Assembly: GCA_019843655.1 (NCBI GenBank)
Contig: JACDQD010000007.1
Coordinates: 10,289,600-10,353,599 of the forward strand
Source of the DNA: Lethocerus indicus
Taxonomy: Eukaryota; Arthropoda; Insecta; Hemiptera; Belostomatidae
Length of the DNA stretch: 64,000 nt
Direction of reading: 5' to 3'
Numbering within the stretch: position 1 is the first letter of the stretch; the number at the start of each line of letters is the position of its first letter. The position numbers and the translations under genes were made by a program. Under the pieces are notes generated by a model. That model was given only the letters and a program-made list of their open reading frames with translations. It had not been told where the DNA came from and did no database searches. This document shows, piece by piece, positions 13,901 through 27,972 of the stretch.

Positions 13901-14530
13901 ACGACTGCTGCTCATCAATTCGAAAGTCAGTTGTAATAATTAATCCACGATATTGCCATCATTATTACCATGCGATAATAGAATCAGTTTCAGTTAATAA
14001 TAAAAGTGTTATAAGCAAGAAAAATCCGTGGGTTTCAATAATGCCTGTCTATAAAATCCATAATGGAGCGTCAAAATAATTCCGTAGTTGAACTAAACGG
14101 TTTGTTGCTATTGAGAGATCTTAAGTGGAGCTGGTAGCGTGACGACGACGTGACTTATTCGGCCGAAGCGAGATATCCTTGGCCCAACTGTCTTTAGGCT
14201 CTCTGTCTCGCTAACAGTGCCAATCTTATTAAGCGGCGGTTCGACGACTTGCTCGATTTCCGCCCGGGGAATCAGAGCGAGGACAGGAATTCCGATCTGT
14301 GGGCAAAACTGGCCGCCAGCAATAACGGGAACCGAACGGGGCGCTCAAATTGCTAACTGCCGGATTCGATGATGTGTTGTTGATAGGGGGAGCCTTCTAG
14401 CCGGCAGGCCTCTAGTAACTCATCCCTAATAGTGCTGCACTAAAAGTCGACTATCTAGTTTTCAACGTTCCCAACTGATTGTTATTGTCCATGTTTGGAA
14501 AAGCCATGATGCGGGTTAAGGTTTTTTCCT
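7990..14530. other. Non-coding region
   Basis: Nothing beyond the duplication at 8763-8798 can be supported. The block at about 11160-11740 is GC-rich and open on both strands without a motif. 11925-12025 is a CTTCTT/GAAGAA-rich patch with several short inverted matches. Confidence 0.6.
8763..8798. repeat. Short imperfect tandem duplication
   Basis: ATTGAGTGTT occurs at 8766-8775 and 8788-8797, and TTAAGT at 8774-8779 and 8782-8787. This is a local duplication of about 22 bp with drift. Confidence 0.6.
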
Positions 14531-14558
14531 GAAGGTTTCGGCCTTCTGATGAGAAGGC
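14531..14558 (+). repeat. Mutually exclusive hairpin pair
   Basis: GCCTTCT (14541-14547) and AGAAGGC (14552-14558) form a perfect seven-pair stem with loop GATG. The same CCTTC can instead pair with GAAGG at 14531-14535. A T-rich run and CCCCCC flank the structure. No gene is adjacent. It may be a small repeat end or chance. Confidence 0.5.
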
Positions 14559-17500
14559 TTTTCCCCCCTGCATAAAAGGGAAGTAGATATAAGTGCCGCA
14601 TGGACATGGTCAGTGAATTTGTCCTATTTCCTAATAAGCCAAATTACCTAAAAAAGGTCCTAAGTGCACGTTATCTTAAATAACATACAATTATGGAAAC
14701 GTTTGCTGAATACGATAAGGCGAAATCATGAATATATGATAAGGGAAAATCATGTGAATATACTTTGCCTCACATATACCGACACATATGTGAACTTTAT
14801 TTATGAAATTGTAAAAATACGAGCGGAAGCTCTAGTGGCGCCAAATATTTCCTATTTTAACTGGATGAATATCCTGAATATCGAGTCTTCAATTAGTGAG
14901 ACTAGAGCCGAGTTTTCTTTATAAAACCGGTACACACACTGGAATCCGGGCAAGTCGGTTTTCTCCGTATTTAAATGCGCATCTTTTTAAATATCCAGCG
15001 TCCTATTTTACAGGGCGCAGAAAGTTTACGAACGCAATACACGCTAGACTGGATATCGCTGGTCGGGTCATGTTCCAGTTGGAGTTGGTCGACTGCTATT
15101 CGAAATGGGGAAGTTCATTCCAGTAGATTAAATATGAAAAACTAAGTTTATAACACCAAAACAGAAATTTAAAACATCTAAGCCGAAAGTTTTAAGTTAC
15201 TCTTAATATTGTTAATTGAATGAGTAATTCTGAGGATTTAGTTTTCCGATCAAGAAGTATTTTTTATAGTTTTCAATTGGGATACCTTTCGGATAAATTA
15301 TCATTTTTTCTATTAATAAATTTCAAATTTTCTGTATAGTTCGTTACTAAGCGTTATGTAGTTTTTTTATATATAGAAACAATATAGGCCATTGGCTGAA
15401 AGTTCAGAAAGCTCAAGTGATATGCCAAACACGGTGAATGATAGTGCCGTGAATTAGACAAGAACAAAAGTCAACGGAGATTGAAGGTTCAAAAAATTTA
15501 TGTTTATGCCCATGCCCTTTATACACAAACCCGGTCAGATTTCACAACCCGAACACTTAACCAAATTATCCCATTAACGCTAAAAACCGAATCGTGAAGT
15601 GCACTAACAGAATCCAAATAAGCTGAATTACAGCGTCTGTGCCACGAGAGAACATAGAGCAATAAATCCGTTCGACCTATTAACCTTTAGTGTATGGAGA
15701 TCGTTAGGTGGTGAAGTGGAAATGGAATTCGGGCTAAGTCGTAACGAAAATGGTAATTCAATTCGATAATCCAAGTTACCACTCGGCCGGATTCGGAATT
15801 AATTAAAGAACATATTATCAAAATTTTCTTCCTTGAATCCTTAAAATTGAATTCTGTTGTTAGGAAACTGTTTCCAGTTCATTTTATTTTCTCCTTTCGT
15901 TTTTATAGCGCTGAGAACGAGGAATTTTTTTCCCGACGAAATTCGGCCGGTTTGGCAACCGAAGTTGACTACAACTATTGTCGTGATTATAACGGGCCAT
16001 TTGCATGAAACAACTGATATTCAGGGGAGATAATAGAAGTTGGCGGTGTCCGCGGGCTAGCCGCTACTATAGACGGCGCTATATCTAGATGAGCTCCGGG
16101 GTGGTGTCGTGAGCCCAGGGACACAGCTTATCCCCGCCCCTATCGCACTTCCTCCATCCCTTTCTCTCTTGCTCCCGCTCTCGCTCCCATTCCCTATCCT
16201 TTGTCCGTTATCTCGAGGCCCACCCAGCCTACCTTCTCTCCCGGTTCGGTCCGGGAAACCTCCGTTTCGGGAAAGGGGGTCTCCTCCGCCGGTAACAATG
16301 GTGGAGTCCTTGAAGCTATCGCGGCTGGGATTTGTTTGAAGAGGCGAAAAAGCCATTCAAGCTATTCACGCCAACATTTGCAGACCATACATAACTCTCT
16401 ATTTATTCATTAACCTAATAAGTGTATGGGGGTTTGCGGGTGTGTTGGGGGTTGAACTAAGAAGAAATGTTAACGAAGAAAGAGAAAGTTGATAAATATC
16501 ATCCTTTGAACAACCATCGCATCCGTCCGTTCCCACACATTGGCTGAATTTCGCCGTGGATCGCATTACGCGTCGAAGACTCTCAAATAGTTTACTACCT
16601 CATAAATTCCATTGTCATAGAAGTCTCTCTTTCCCACTACAGTTCCCTTCCTTTTATCGGTATCACTCGGCACGTTATTTGTTTCCTGATCAGAACAACG
16701 GTGCTGGTAACCGCTACGGATTTCTCTAAATTGAGAACAGAAAGCACTGTCCTCGAAAGCCATCGGGGCCGACAGTTAATTCGAAAGGACGCTGGGGGGA
16801 AATTCATCGAGAAGTAGCGTAGGGCACTTTGGTGTTTTGTCACAAGTAATAAATAAAAAACGAGAATAGGACACCTAAAAGTGGTTTCCATACCTACTTG
16901 CGGGTGATGAACCGCCAGAGTTTATATTTTTTGGTATGTGGCCGGACGCGAATTGTTAACGTCTGGCCGTTAATGCTTTTTTCTTGAACATTTAGTTCCA
17001 GTCTAGTAGTCGATTGCAGCTCATATGTTCAATCATCGAACACAATTGGGGCGGAAGAGTTCTCTTACTGTCCCATCCAAGCGTGGCCTCAGCAATACTA
17101 CCCGTGGGGGGGCGTTCGTACTGTGAATTAGCTGTATTTATTCTTGCCGATTTCCTTATGGAACACGGCGGAATGAAAATGGCGAATAATTCAGACGTCG
17201 AGATGATTCCCGATCCATAGCTTAGATAGCCCGAACACACCGAATTCTGGGTTCCCCTGCCGTTATTTCAGGGGAATCCGAGGCGCCCTTGGGTAGGATC
17301 ACGTTCTATGCGCCCCCTCTATTTTCCTACTGCCTCATAAATCCACCGATTGTCCCACAATTGGCCGTCCGTCGCTTTTGGCCGGTAGTGAAATACGGCC
17401 CTTCAACGGGGCAGGGGGGGGGGAGTTGTGGTACGGCGCTGAGTGCCGCGGATGATTAGTGTAAGATATGATCTGGTTCGGATTTGGGCTCGGGTTATTA

Positions 17501-20500
17501 GGCCCGCTCCTCCCTCTATGATTTGGCGTCGTTACGCCTATCTGCCAGCGCCCATCTTCACTTGACGCCGGCGCCCCCTCCCTCCTCCCACCAAGACCAA
17601 CTAACAATTTACAGGTGAACGATTTGTTCGGCCGCGTAGGAGCAACGTGATTTATCGGTCGAGGGACCGGGCTACGTTTTTGGATTTATGACCGTTTCTA
17701 TTCCGAAAACCTAGGGCACGATTCTTCCCTAAATCATCGTATGTATTAAAAAAGAAACAACATACTATGTAGAATAAAATGTATACCCTCCAATAATCCT
17801 TCAATAAATAATAAATCTAAAGTCGCTCATTAATAACGTTCATCTTTTCATGTACGTTATGAACTGCCGCTTTCCTAATCAGTATGCAGAAAGCGAAACA
17901 TAATTTCAGGCCTAACAAGATCGGTTTCTAAAGTGGGATGGATTGGTGCAATCTATTCAAACACCAATGGGTAGAAATACATACCTCTTTATATTCAACC
18001 TTTGTATTCTAAATACGTATTAAAAACACTCAAAAAAGTTAAAAATTTTGAGTTCGTTCTACCGACCGCAATCGTTTCTATCCCACCGTTAAAATCACTC
18101 GCTAACCGGGAGCCAACACCTTGGATTGTATTCGGTTCGACACTTGAATCTATTAAGCAATTAGGCAAATGTGCGAACGGTAATTAATTAGGCAAATGAT
18201 TTGCATATAATGCACACATTAACACACTTTCAAATCGAACGATATTTCATTTTTATTATCGCCGCATTTTCATGCTAACCGTTTAAATTGTCAATCATCT
18301 GCGAATTCAGACCTAAAACTTGTTGGCGTAAATACACAACCATGTTTCCTGCAATCTGTACTATATATTCCCATTAGTTTTTTAATTAATTCTTGCATAA
18401 TCAACGGCACACCCAGATCGACAAGCACTGAAAATGACCTCGAGACACTGTAATGATGGAGCGTGCCAAACGACAGATAACCGACAGTAGATTATTACAG
18501 CTAACAACCAGCATTCATGTAGGTTAATACAGAAATCCTGGGCCTATTGGCATGGTTCATAATTTGATTTTATACCAGCCTATTTCTTATTTTCTGTGAT
18601 ATAGATACGGTTTTCAAAAACGATTTCGCAGTCCATTTCCTTTATTGGATCCTGCGGTCGCGCGGCAACGGTGTTTTGGGCCATAAAAACGTCGATTTCC
18701 GTCAGCAAATGGGTCGGGCCACCACTGAAAAACAGGACTACTTTCTTCTCCTAGAAGATCCCCTTATTTAAATTGAAGATTAGAGACCGCTAATAGCAGT
18801 TGGTTCGGTTGACAAATTAATTTCTTTCGTCGAATTTTCACTTCATGGTCCGAAGAAAGATCTAGTTTCTAAAGGACTGCAATTTTAGGTTCAAACAATT
18901 TTTAAGTGCCTTGTATCTGAAACTGTTGTTTTTTTTAATGACGCGCAGTTTTTATTCTTTTAATCCTTCTTTCGAAATTTCAGTAACAACGCGGAGATTT
19001 CAATGGCTGGTACCCACAGAATACACAAATAATGAAATTAAGAAGTTGTGCCGGGATTTAAAATATTCTGTATAAAGTCCAGAATGCATTATTAGTCGTA
19101 ATTGACATCAAGCAATATACCTGATGCTGTGTATTTCGTATTTACCAGGGATGTAGAAAATATTAATTGCAACATTATATGATGAATTTCACCTTTATAT
19201 CCGGAAATATTACAGCGCAAAAATACATACAAAACCTAAACGACCAAATGACAGGAATGGAAAGGATCAGAAGAAATGCTGTAGTCAGCTCGCCCATAGA
19301 TATAGCGGTGTCTTACCAGCCGTTGATCCCGTTGATACTTGTCATCAGTGTCACGGTGTTCAAACCCTCGCAACGGGGGGTTGTCTTATAATAACTGACC
19401 CACGTAACTCAATGTATTATTCAAACAATACGGAGACCTTTCTCTTAGTCTAGAATAAGGCAAACAAGGGAGGAAAAATAGTAAAAAACGTAAATACGCC
19501 TACCACAAAGATAAGAATATTGCTTCACAATAACGGTAAGAAATATAAGTAAGCGTCGAGAACACGGAGCAGGAAATACTACTTATAAATGAATGGCCTT
19601 TTTCTAAGCAGAGAGGAAAGCAACACAGAAACGGACTTGGTTAATTTATGCGATATATTGTCGGAGTCAACGCTCCCAGAGGTTAACCGAGGGCCGCCCA
19701 CATTTCTTGCCGCGACTCCCCTGACCTTTATAGGCGGCGGATTTGACAGTCGGAGCTCGGTGCACTTTCCAAAGCCGGGCCCGAACTATGCTAATGCCGA
19801 AATGTTAGCGGATGCCAGTGTTTCATTGCGCTTGAAAGTCCCCAAGGCCACCGTTCCCACCCGAGTGACGTCCCGACGCCCCCTCCGCACTGCAGTCGCC
19901 TGGTAATAACAGGCGCGCGCTTTAATCACGATTTTATAATACCGTAATCGACTTTTCCGTACAAGGACAGATCCATTAGAGCTCCTGAATCGTGAGCGCC
20001 GCTCGTTCCTATTCCCGGTACTCTCGTCTAGTTGGAAAGCGATAACGTAATTAGCCCGTCCACCGCCGGGGCTCCGGCCCAAACTGAATCCCATTTCAAA
20101 TTGCCCAACTCCCCACCCCGCTCATTTTATTTACGTTTTTTTTCTCAGCGCCGAAAAATAAGGATTTCTTTATTTAAGCAAAAAAAATTATTTATCGACT
20201 TTGCCGCAATTATGTCATTAAAAGGACCGCCTAATGAAAATACCACGATCCGATCGGATTGTGAAAGTGGGCGTTGCCCACTCGTAAATACGTGGCGGCT
20301 CTTTTTATTTCGGTTAATGGCCCAATTCGTCGTCGAAAATTGTTTATTGGTTTTTAATTAACGATATCCTATTGGTCTTGGCGAGGCCGATAGGAGAGCG
20401 GGGAGGAGGCAGGCGTTTTATTGAATGAGAACCGAAGTTGAAATACTTTTCCGGCTTTTGTTTTATTCTTAAGTAAACTCATTTTTGAATTCCTCCCATA

Positions 20501-23124
20501 AATTTAGGCCTAATTAAAACGCCCGAACCCAAAGAAATAGGTCTTATTGAACGCTAATTGACCGGTATATTTCAAATCGCTCGATCGAATCCGCTTATAA
20601 ATATTTCAACGGGATCCAGTCTTAAGTGTGTCCGGTCGATGGTTCGATTCCGTATGCAATTAAGCCAATTAAAAGTAACATACGACGTCCTTAGCGTCAA
20701 CGCGGTTGACCTTAATTGCCGATTCCTCTGTTGAAAACTCGAAAAATACAATCTGTTGGCGAATAGGACGCGGCGGCGGACGGAGTTGGGCGGGCCGAGA
20801 GAAAGGAGGAGGAAGCCAGGACATAAACTCCTGGAGGAAACTATAAAATTCAGTGCTCGAAAATATTCGGACGGCCTAAAAATAAATAGGCGATTATTCG
20901 ATTCTTTATCTGTTACTGATTAAAGACATAACAAGGCCGTAAATTGTAGCGTAAATACAAATAAAGACAGTCAGTTTATTCTGCAAATGCTACACTTTTA
21001 AATTTTCCGAAACTATACACTGCATTAATTCTTCTTGCTCGTTCTTGATTATTATTTTCTTGATTATATATTATACATCGGTACGATTATATTTTTAAAA
21101 ATAAATATCCAAGACAATATTTATCTCGATTCAATTTGAATTTAAAGCAGAATAAACTGAATATAGTATACAGTCTGGGGGACAGAATATATGAAGGCCT
21201 TGTAGAGGGAAGTACATTGTAAGACAGAAATCCCGAGTGGGGCCCCTGTGAATGCCCCCCGCTACCCCCTGCAAAAGGGGACTAAAAACAACCGGTAGTT
21301 TGAATTATGATGGGGATAGTGTTGTTCTCTAACCGAGCAGATGCCGGCGCGGTGGTAAAAAGTCGAAACGGCATTTCCTTTGACATATTGAGCCGTCCCG
21401 TAAATAACCCTCCCAGACCCCGCCTCACCATGAAGACTTCCGCCTTCTCCTCCAGTCGCCGACCGGACCTTGCTCTCTCCACGTCTTTATTTCCTACGTA
21501 CCCCAGACAATCGGAATATTTAAATACCCGGCGCCCGGTTACGAAAGGTCGAGAGTGAGATTGGTGGTTCAGTACGCCGATAACAGATTGGTTCATACTT
21601 AATTAGAAACCCTTAATCCTCAATTCCTTCCTTTAGGGTAAGCTCAAATTCCGGTCTCTCCTCGAAAAAAAACAAGACCATTATCCCCTTTGACTAATAA
21701 TATGTTAAACTACGGAGTAAACATTAGGAAACCGGTTTACAGATAACCAAATGTAGATACTAATGACACGTTTCGGTCAATGTCGACACTGTGTTGCGCC
21801 TTGTATACGCCGCGTAAATAAATCTATTAACTGAATGATTTCGGAGTGTCAAATGAAGGTCCAGGTGAGATGAAGATGGCCAGAGTACTTCTGTATTTGG
21901 ACTAAACTTGAATGATAACGGACCGTCGTTGCAAATGGACTACACTGCAAATAAAGATCAATAAATCATTCAACTACATTCTGCGCCGATGTGGGCAGAA
22001 AACGGCAAATTAAGCTTTTTTGTTCTTACGAGATATTTTTTTAATCTCTCGTATATCGTATATAAAGCGATTTTATTTATTTTCATCGTCGGATTTTTAT
22101 TTTCCTTTTGATACAGACTGACGTATTATTAAATTATACGCTGTAAATTATAGGCCGGGCGCGTAAAACCGTAATTCAGAGGGCGCCTTGCTGAGACCGC
22201 TAATTACTGTTGGCGGCGGAGGCCGCGATGTCTCAATGGAAATACGAGTTTAAATACATTTGAATGCTGGAAACTTATTAATTGTCCGGCATTAATCTCG
22301 GTGCGTACGGTTGCGCCCGCGGCTGCCGTCCCACTTGTCGGCCGGCATAAATTGAAGCTGTGTCACTGCACGCAGGTCCCGCTCCTCCCTCACTATCTCC
22401 GTCCCATTTACAGACCGGTTTCATCCGAGCGGCAACTTTTTTTCTTCCCACCGCTCCGCCGTCTCGCCGAATTTTATCTTCCGATCTATATCCGCCGAAG
22501 GTAAACCCACCCGGAGCGTACGGGGCTCAGCCGCGGACTCTTGTCTTGGGCGTCGTTAAATATCTTTTATTCTTCGTCGAAAAGTTATACAAGGAGAAAC
22601 ACTACGGAGAATATCGACAGACATATTGTTCATATATATCGCATAATGTTACAAATATACTGTCTGTTCGGCACATACAATACCTTATTCATTACATACT
22701 GGATGATTTCCAAATGATATAACCGTCCGTAGGAGACTAAATTGGACGTAGCGTCGCGAGAAATATTAAAATCCAAGTTTCGCCACCGCGCTGTTCCGAA
22801 TAACCGATATTTATTTAACCGTTGATCGAAAATAATAAATTAATAACCGTAGGCTGACGGAGACAGTAAACGGCATCGGCCGGAAGTTAAGCCATATATT
22901 TTCCCTTCGAATAGAATCGTCCGCCCTCGTATTAATTTACTACTATTCAACAGGCAGAAATAGTGCATAGCTACGCGCATAAATAAATACTCGGAGCGGA
23001 ACTGTTCAAGACAGGAGCGGTCATTGAAAGGCTATAACTGTATATTAAGAAGACATTTGTATACGTGTGTGAATGGGGAACGAGGCTGGCGGTAGTGTGT
23101 GCGTGTGAGATGGCAGTAACGGAC
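14559..23124. other. Non-coding region
   Basis: No gene recognised. GC-rich patches at 16090-16350, 17400-17600 and 21300-21560 hold short open frames on both strands with low-complexity Pro, Ser and Arg content, as expected by chance. Confidence 0.6.
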
Positions 23125-23153
23125 GAGGAGGAGGAGGAGGAGGAGGAGGAGGA
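23125..23153. repeat. (GAG)n trinucleotide repeat
   Basis: Nine full GAG units. It gives poly-Glu in one plus frame and poly-Pro on the minus strand. Neither surrounding frame has other coding signs. Confidence 0.9.
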
Positions 23154-26100
23154 AGTTGTTGGTGCTCTCTTCTTGAGCGTGGCTCACCCGGACGGGCGCA
23201 AGGCCGCTTCGGCCCGTCGAGGCCCGTTAATGGCCGCTCTGCCCGACCTAACTGTAACCTGATATACATAGTGGGCCCCAATATCACCTCCATTCGTCAA
23301 GTCTTTCTTCCCTTCACTTCGGATTTGACCCGCACTTCTTTTGGCATAGTTTCGCGTAGTCGCCTGTCACCGGCGCACGTCTTCCCCGTGACGCCCCCTC
23401 AAGTAGCCACCATAATAACGTTGCCTCGAATGTCGAGGCTCAACAAATTAAAGAATCACACGTGGAAATCTTACTGCACCGGATCTAAGTTTGATTTCTG
23501 CCGGAAGTACGAACTTTTCTATTCCTTCTACGAAACCGTAAGATAAGCTAAACTCTCTACCGATTTTTCTATTTACTTGAACTTGAATGAGTCTTCCGGC
23601 AGATGAAGTAGAACAATCAAAATGAATACCGAATTTTCAAACTGGTAAATGGCCACGTCGGGACGAAAGAATGAAATAGAAAAACAAACGGGTCGATTCG
23701 TCCCATAAACGATCACGGAGACCAGCGCTTTTTTCGATGTAGGTGAAAAAACAATAGTATCACATTAGGGTGGAGATGAAGCCGCGAAATGAAAATGTAG
23801 GTGACGCCTCTAAAAGAAACGCGCTCGGGTCGATGAGGTTGTAAACAGAACTGGGTTTAGGCCACGACAGAGAGAAAAGGTAAGTTTTTTATCAAAAATT
23901 GGGCCACGAAAACTAACGTTGCTGCGGCTCTGTTAGTTCTAAAAACTATATTTTGTTCAAAATATTTATGGACCCATTAATTTCGAGTAAATACTGATTG
24001 ACTTGTATTGGGCCGGGGAACCTCGCTAGAAATCAAGCAATACGGACAGAGATTCGCTGTGATGAACAGTCCGGTTAATTATTAAAAAAAATTTAGTAAA
24101 ATAAAATACATCTACAGTGCGGACTAATATTTCTGAACGAAAGTTGACAAATGGTCGTCGGGCATAGTTGTTTTTTCCAATTACAGGGCTCGAATGGACA
24201 GACAGATGGATGCCCCGCGCCAGTATAATGCGTTCGGGATTGCATCTCCTATGCAAAGAACGCACAATAAAACTGTATATAATGCCTGTTCATAATTTAA
24301 CTTAATGACGCTGGAAATAAAATACCCCCCGGGGTACGAATTCCCCGTAAAACTAAACAAACCGAAAAAGAAAAGGACCGGCTAATAATATCCGACCTTT
24401 AATGACACAATAAAAGAGCCATTAAAGTCCCGTCCCCCCGGGGCGATTTCTTTCTCATTCTATAGAGCGCCCCCCCCCCTGCCACCACCTCCCGTACACC
24501 TCGGCCGGGGCCGAGTCTAAAGGGTAATTTTTCTGACAAATCTGCATTAATAATGATCGGTCCGGTGAACCGAGGGCCGCATTATTATAAGAAGGCGGTG
24601 GAGAGGAGTGATGTAACCGGCGAAGGACACTGACACGAAGCAAGGCCAGATATAATGAACCCAGGCCACAGATAAACTCTCCCTCCCTCCCACCCTCGCT
24701 GTAAATCACTTGGGTCAATATCTATAGCAATTGTACTAAGCGGACAAATAAAAGAGGACGGCTATCTACCATTTGGTCTCAAACAATAATAGAACAGCCT
24801 TCGACAGACAACTTGAGGAACTTTGACATAGCGCGAATTCCAAACCTCTGACCTTTTTCTAGTAGTTTATATAGCAATTTTTTTATATTTTTATAGCTGT
24901 TAGTCCTAGAATTAATCGAATCCAAAAGATGATCCCAAAGGTAATCACAGGACAATATTTCATTGTGTTCCGCTCATCGCGTTTCCGATATATCTGAATT
25001 TAGTTTCAACGGTCACTAATCCAAAGAGAGACAATGACTGAATTGGCTGAAAAGTCGAAAAACGAATGCTGAATGTTCATTTGTGAATCTCAAGTTATTT
25101 AGCTCCTCTATAAGACGGAAATGGCATCTGCTCTGGGTCTGAGTTGCTTTCAAAGGTGTAATTTGGTCTCAATTAAGAAACCGATTTCCAATTTTCAGAA
25201 GGAGCAAGGTTAGAGACTGTACGAGAAAGAGAGAGAGAGAGAGAGTGAGGTAGAGGAGAGAATAACCCCAACCTTGTAGCCCATTTGTATTATTCCCATT
25301 GCGTAATGTTTATTTATAACAATGAACACAACGTAGTATGTCATCGATTAGCATGGAGTTGCAATCATAAAAAAATATCCTTTCAATACAATTTTTCTTC
25401 AACTCGCGACCGAACGGCAGATCACGAATAAGATCACGAAACGAGATTTGGAAAAAAAATAAATGAAAAAAAAAATCTGGGAAATGTTTTTCCTTATGAA
25501 GCAACATGTGGACGTCACTCACTGAGTCACTCTATGAACGATCATACAAAAACAGAATTATTTATAGTTTTCTAACAATGGGAATTTGCGATTAATCAGA
25601 TAACTGTATAAAACGGCGGCCTCATCGCTCTTCTTCAACTGAATTTAATTATTTGATCTTTGAAGATTCACCGAGAAAGGAGCGGACTTAGAAATGGCTA
25701 TCAGCGTTGCGGCATCTCTACAAGTAAACGAATCCTGATCATTTTCGATTACTTTCTAGAATTCTTGGATTATGATAGGAAATTTTATTTATTACTGGCC
25801 CGGGGGTAGAAACTGGTTTCCGGGTTATTAGATAAACTAACGATGGAAACTATTTAAACAAATTTATTCCCGGCAATTGCGAACCAAATCAATCCAAGAG
25901 AGCGAATTTATCCTTCGAGGATAACTCGTTGCACCAAAGCAAATACTCTGTGGTAACTCTGGCGACTATTAATCTTGATTTAAGTTCACTACATTTCCCT
26001 TTGGCAAGGAACAAAACCCGTGTTTTTTAAACCATAAAAACCGTCATTAAGATCTTGTATAGATTTAAAACAATTTATAACTGTCTCGAAACATAATGGC

Positions 26101-26281
26101 ACCATTTGCCTTCGTCGTCTCGTCGGCTATCTCAGCTTCATGAGAATCAACTTCGTGTTGATGGGGCATGCATCTTGGAGAGGGAATAGGAAACCCGTTT
26201 TCTAATAGTCGCATTCCTTTACCGGTAATAACCCAGCGACTAAATAACGGTACCTGAAAAAGGGGACGTGGTTCGATATCA
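23154..26281. other. Non-coding region
   Basis: Only the GA microsatellite (25229-25245) and a C10 tract (24470-24479) stand out. No exon-like frame. Confidence 0.6.
25229..25245. repeat. (GA)n microsatellite
   Basis: A short uninterrupted GA run within a purine-rich stretch. Confidence 0.85.
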
Positions 26282-26301
26282 ATTGCAATAATTATTGCAA
26301 T
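26282..26301. repeat. 20-bp perfect palindrome
   Basis: ATTGCAATAATTATTGCAAT is self-complementary over all 20 bases. It also contains two divergent TTGCAATAA words, the half-site form bound by bZIP C/EBP-type proteins. It lies about 220 bp before a longer palindrome. Confidence 0.7.
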
Positions 26302-26518
26302 ACTAATATTATATTCGCAAATCAGAATGGTTTAGGCGCGACTAAATTGTAAATTAAATTTTTTAAACCCGAAGAATGCGACACGATCTTAACTTCTGTC
26401 GATATCGGCTCTCACTAAAACATTCCGTTCGAGCAGTTGCTAATTAGTTAATGTGTTGCAATCTGAATCATAAAAGAAAATGAAGTAACTAACATTTGCT
26501 TCTCTTTATATCACTAAC

Positions 26519-26546
26519 AGCTATAGTGACGATCGTCACTATAGCT
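26519..26546. repeat. 28-bp perfect palindrome flanked by an 11-bp direct repeat
   Basis: The half AGCTATAGTGACGA is followed immediately by its exact reverse complement, with no spacer. CTCTTTATATC occurs just outside at 26502-26512 and again at 26545-26555, overlapping the palindrome's right edge by two bases. A degenerate echo, CTATGCTGACGATAG, follows at about 26560. The layout resembles a small foldback insertion or a strong dimer-binding site. Confidence 0.75.
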
Positions 26547-26865
26547 CTTTATATCGTCAACTATGCTGACGATAGCGGAAAGACTCTGAAGCGAGACTAA
26601 ATATATCGAACTTTCGAAGATCTACCTACAAATATCCGAATAAAACTGAATTTAGGAGACGGCCAGTAGATCCCTGTAGGAAATATAACGAGATACCCTC
26701 GAGTTGAGTCCACGATCTAAGCCGTTTCAATGGTAAATGTCGCCAGACTAGAACAACGCACGTTTCGCAACGGGCTATATTCTAGAAAATACGAGAAAGA
26801 GAACGCGGGGGAGGGGGAGTGTAACAAATGTCCGGACCGAATGAAAGAGGGAAATAGAGGGGAGG

Positions 26866-26879
26866 GAGAGAGAGAGAGA

Positions 26880-26921
<42 letters not shown>
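26866..26921. repeat. Compound (GA)n(TG)n(GA)n microsatellite
   Basis: A GA run to 26880, eight TG units to 26896, then a second GA run to 26921. Open frames across it (runs of SLSL and HTHT) are artefacts of the repeat. Confidence 0.95.
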
Positions 26922-27554
26922 CGGAGGGATCCGGCTGTCCTTGTAGATTACAAGCTTTGTTGTAATCTCGCTGGGAACATAAATAGGGGAGTTGGGCGTA
27001 CGCGACAATGGGGGGATCCCGACAGTGGGCGAGACCGACACCGACACGTAATAAAAGAGACCCAACTTAGACTCACCGAACGCGGCCTACTTGAAAACAA
27101 AAAAGAAACGGAACGAGAAACAAAAAAGACGAAGCAAAGAAATGGGGAACGGCCGAACAAAAAGCCGCGATTTATATCTGGGCAGTTTTTAGTTTATTGC
27201 CGGCGACATTGAAAACAACCGAGCGGTTGCTCGGCTCCACCGTTTTATATGACGGTGGCGACAATTCACTAACCGCCCATAACGGACCGATTTAAAATCG
27301 AAAAACAAACCTATTTATTTCCCCCTTTTCCTACCGTTTAACGATTTTCAAGAATCATCAATTCAACTATCGAGTTAAGACTTGGGCTACGCGCACGGAG
27401 GCTCCATTATTTAACTAACGTAATTGATCTTTACTTCACTATTAATATTATTATTAATACACCATAATAATAACAATTGATTTCATTGGCTATCGGGATA
27501 GCTATCAGGAAAATTAATCGTAAATATCGTAATTTTTACAATTTTCAAAGTCAA

Positions 27555-27616
27555 CTCGCTGAGTCCGTCGTCTAGCCAGAGCGGTTTCGAATTTTCGGCA
27601 TCTTCAGTAGCATTCT
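27555..27616 (-). repeat. Second copy of the CTGAAGA...CGAAACCG element end
   Basis: On the minus strand this reads GCTACTGAAGATGCCGAAAA, then TTCGAAACCGCTCTGGCTAG, and ends with CAGCGAG. It aligns by eye with the minus strand of 7541-7595 (CTGAAGATGGCG, GCCGAAACCGATCT, CCAGCGAG). No related coding fragment is visible beside it, so it is either a solo end or a heavily eroded copy. Confidence 0.5.
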
Positions 27617-27951
27617 GTGGGTGGATTTATGGGGACCGGTGGTCCCACTGTGCTCTTACAGTAACAGTTTAAATGGTGTAAAAGGATTCGTTGACAGTCA
27701 CATTTCAGATAGAAATATATCATATATTGTTGTCCTGTGTTATGCTACTGCAAAAAGTATATTTTGAAATAAACAAAAATATAATAACATTTGATGGAAA
27801 CGATATTAATTTTTATGAAATTCATAGTTGTGCAAGTAATTCATTATCATGTAAACATCTTGTAAACTATGTTTATCATAAAATACTATTGGGTGAAAAA
27901 GAGATACTTTTATACAAATTGAGGAAGATGGCAGGGCGGCAGAGCAGATGG

Positions 27952-27972
27952 CCTACCTACTACCTACCTACT
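27952..27972. repeat. (CTAC)n tetranucleotide repeat
   Basis: Imperfect CCTACCTACTACCTACCTACT run, about five units. Confidence 0.85.

Noticed and set aside
20625..20655. GGTTCGATTCC-like B-box
   Set aside because: No other tRNA parts around it.
23045..23293. Pro-rich minus-strand frame
   Set aside because: Created by the GAG trinucleotide repeat.
26775..27160. Ser/Leu/His/Thr-rich minus-strand frames
   Set aside because: Created by the GA/GT microsatellite.
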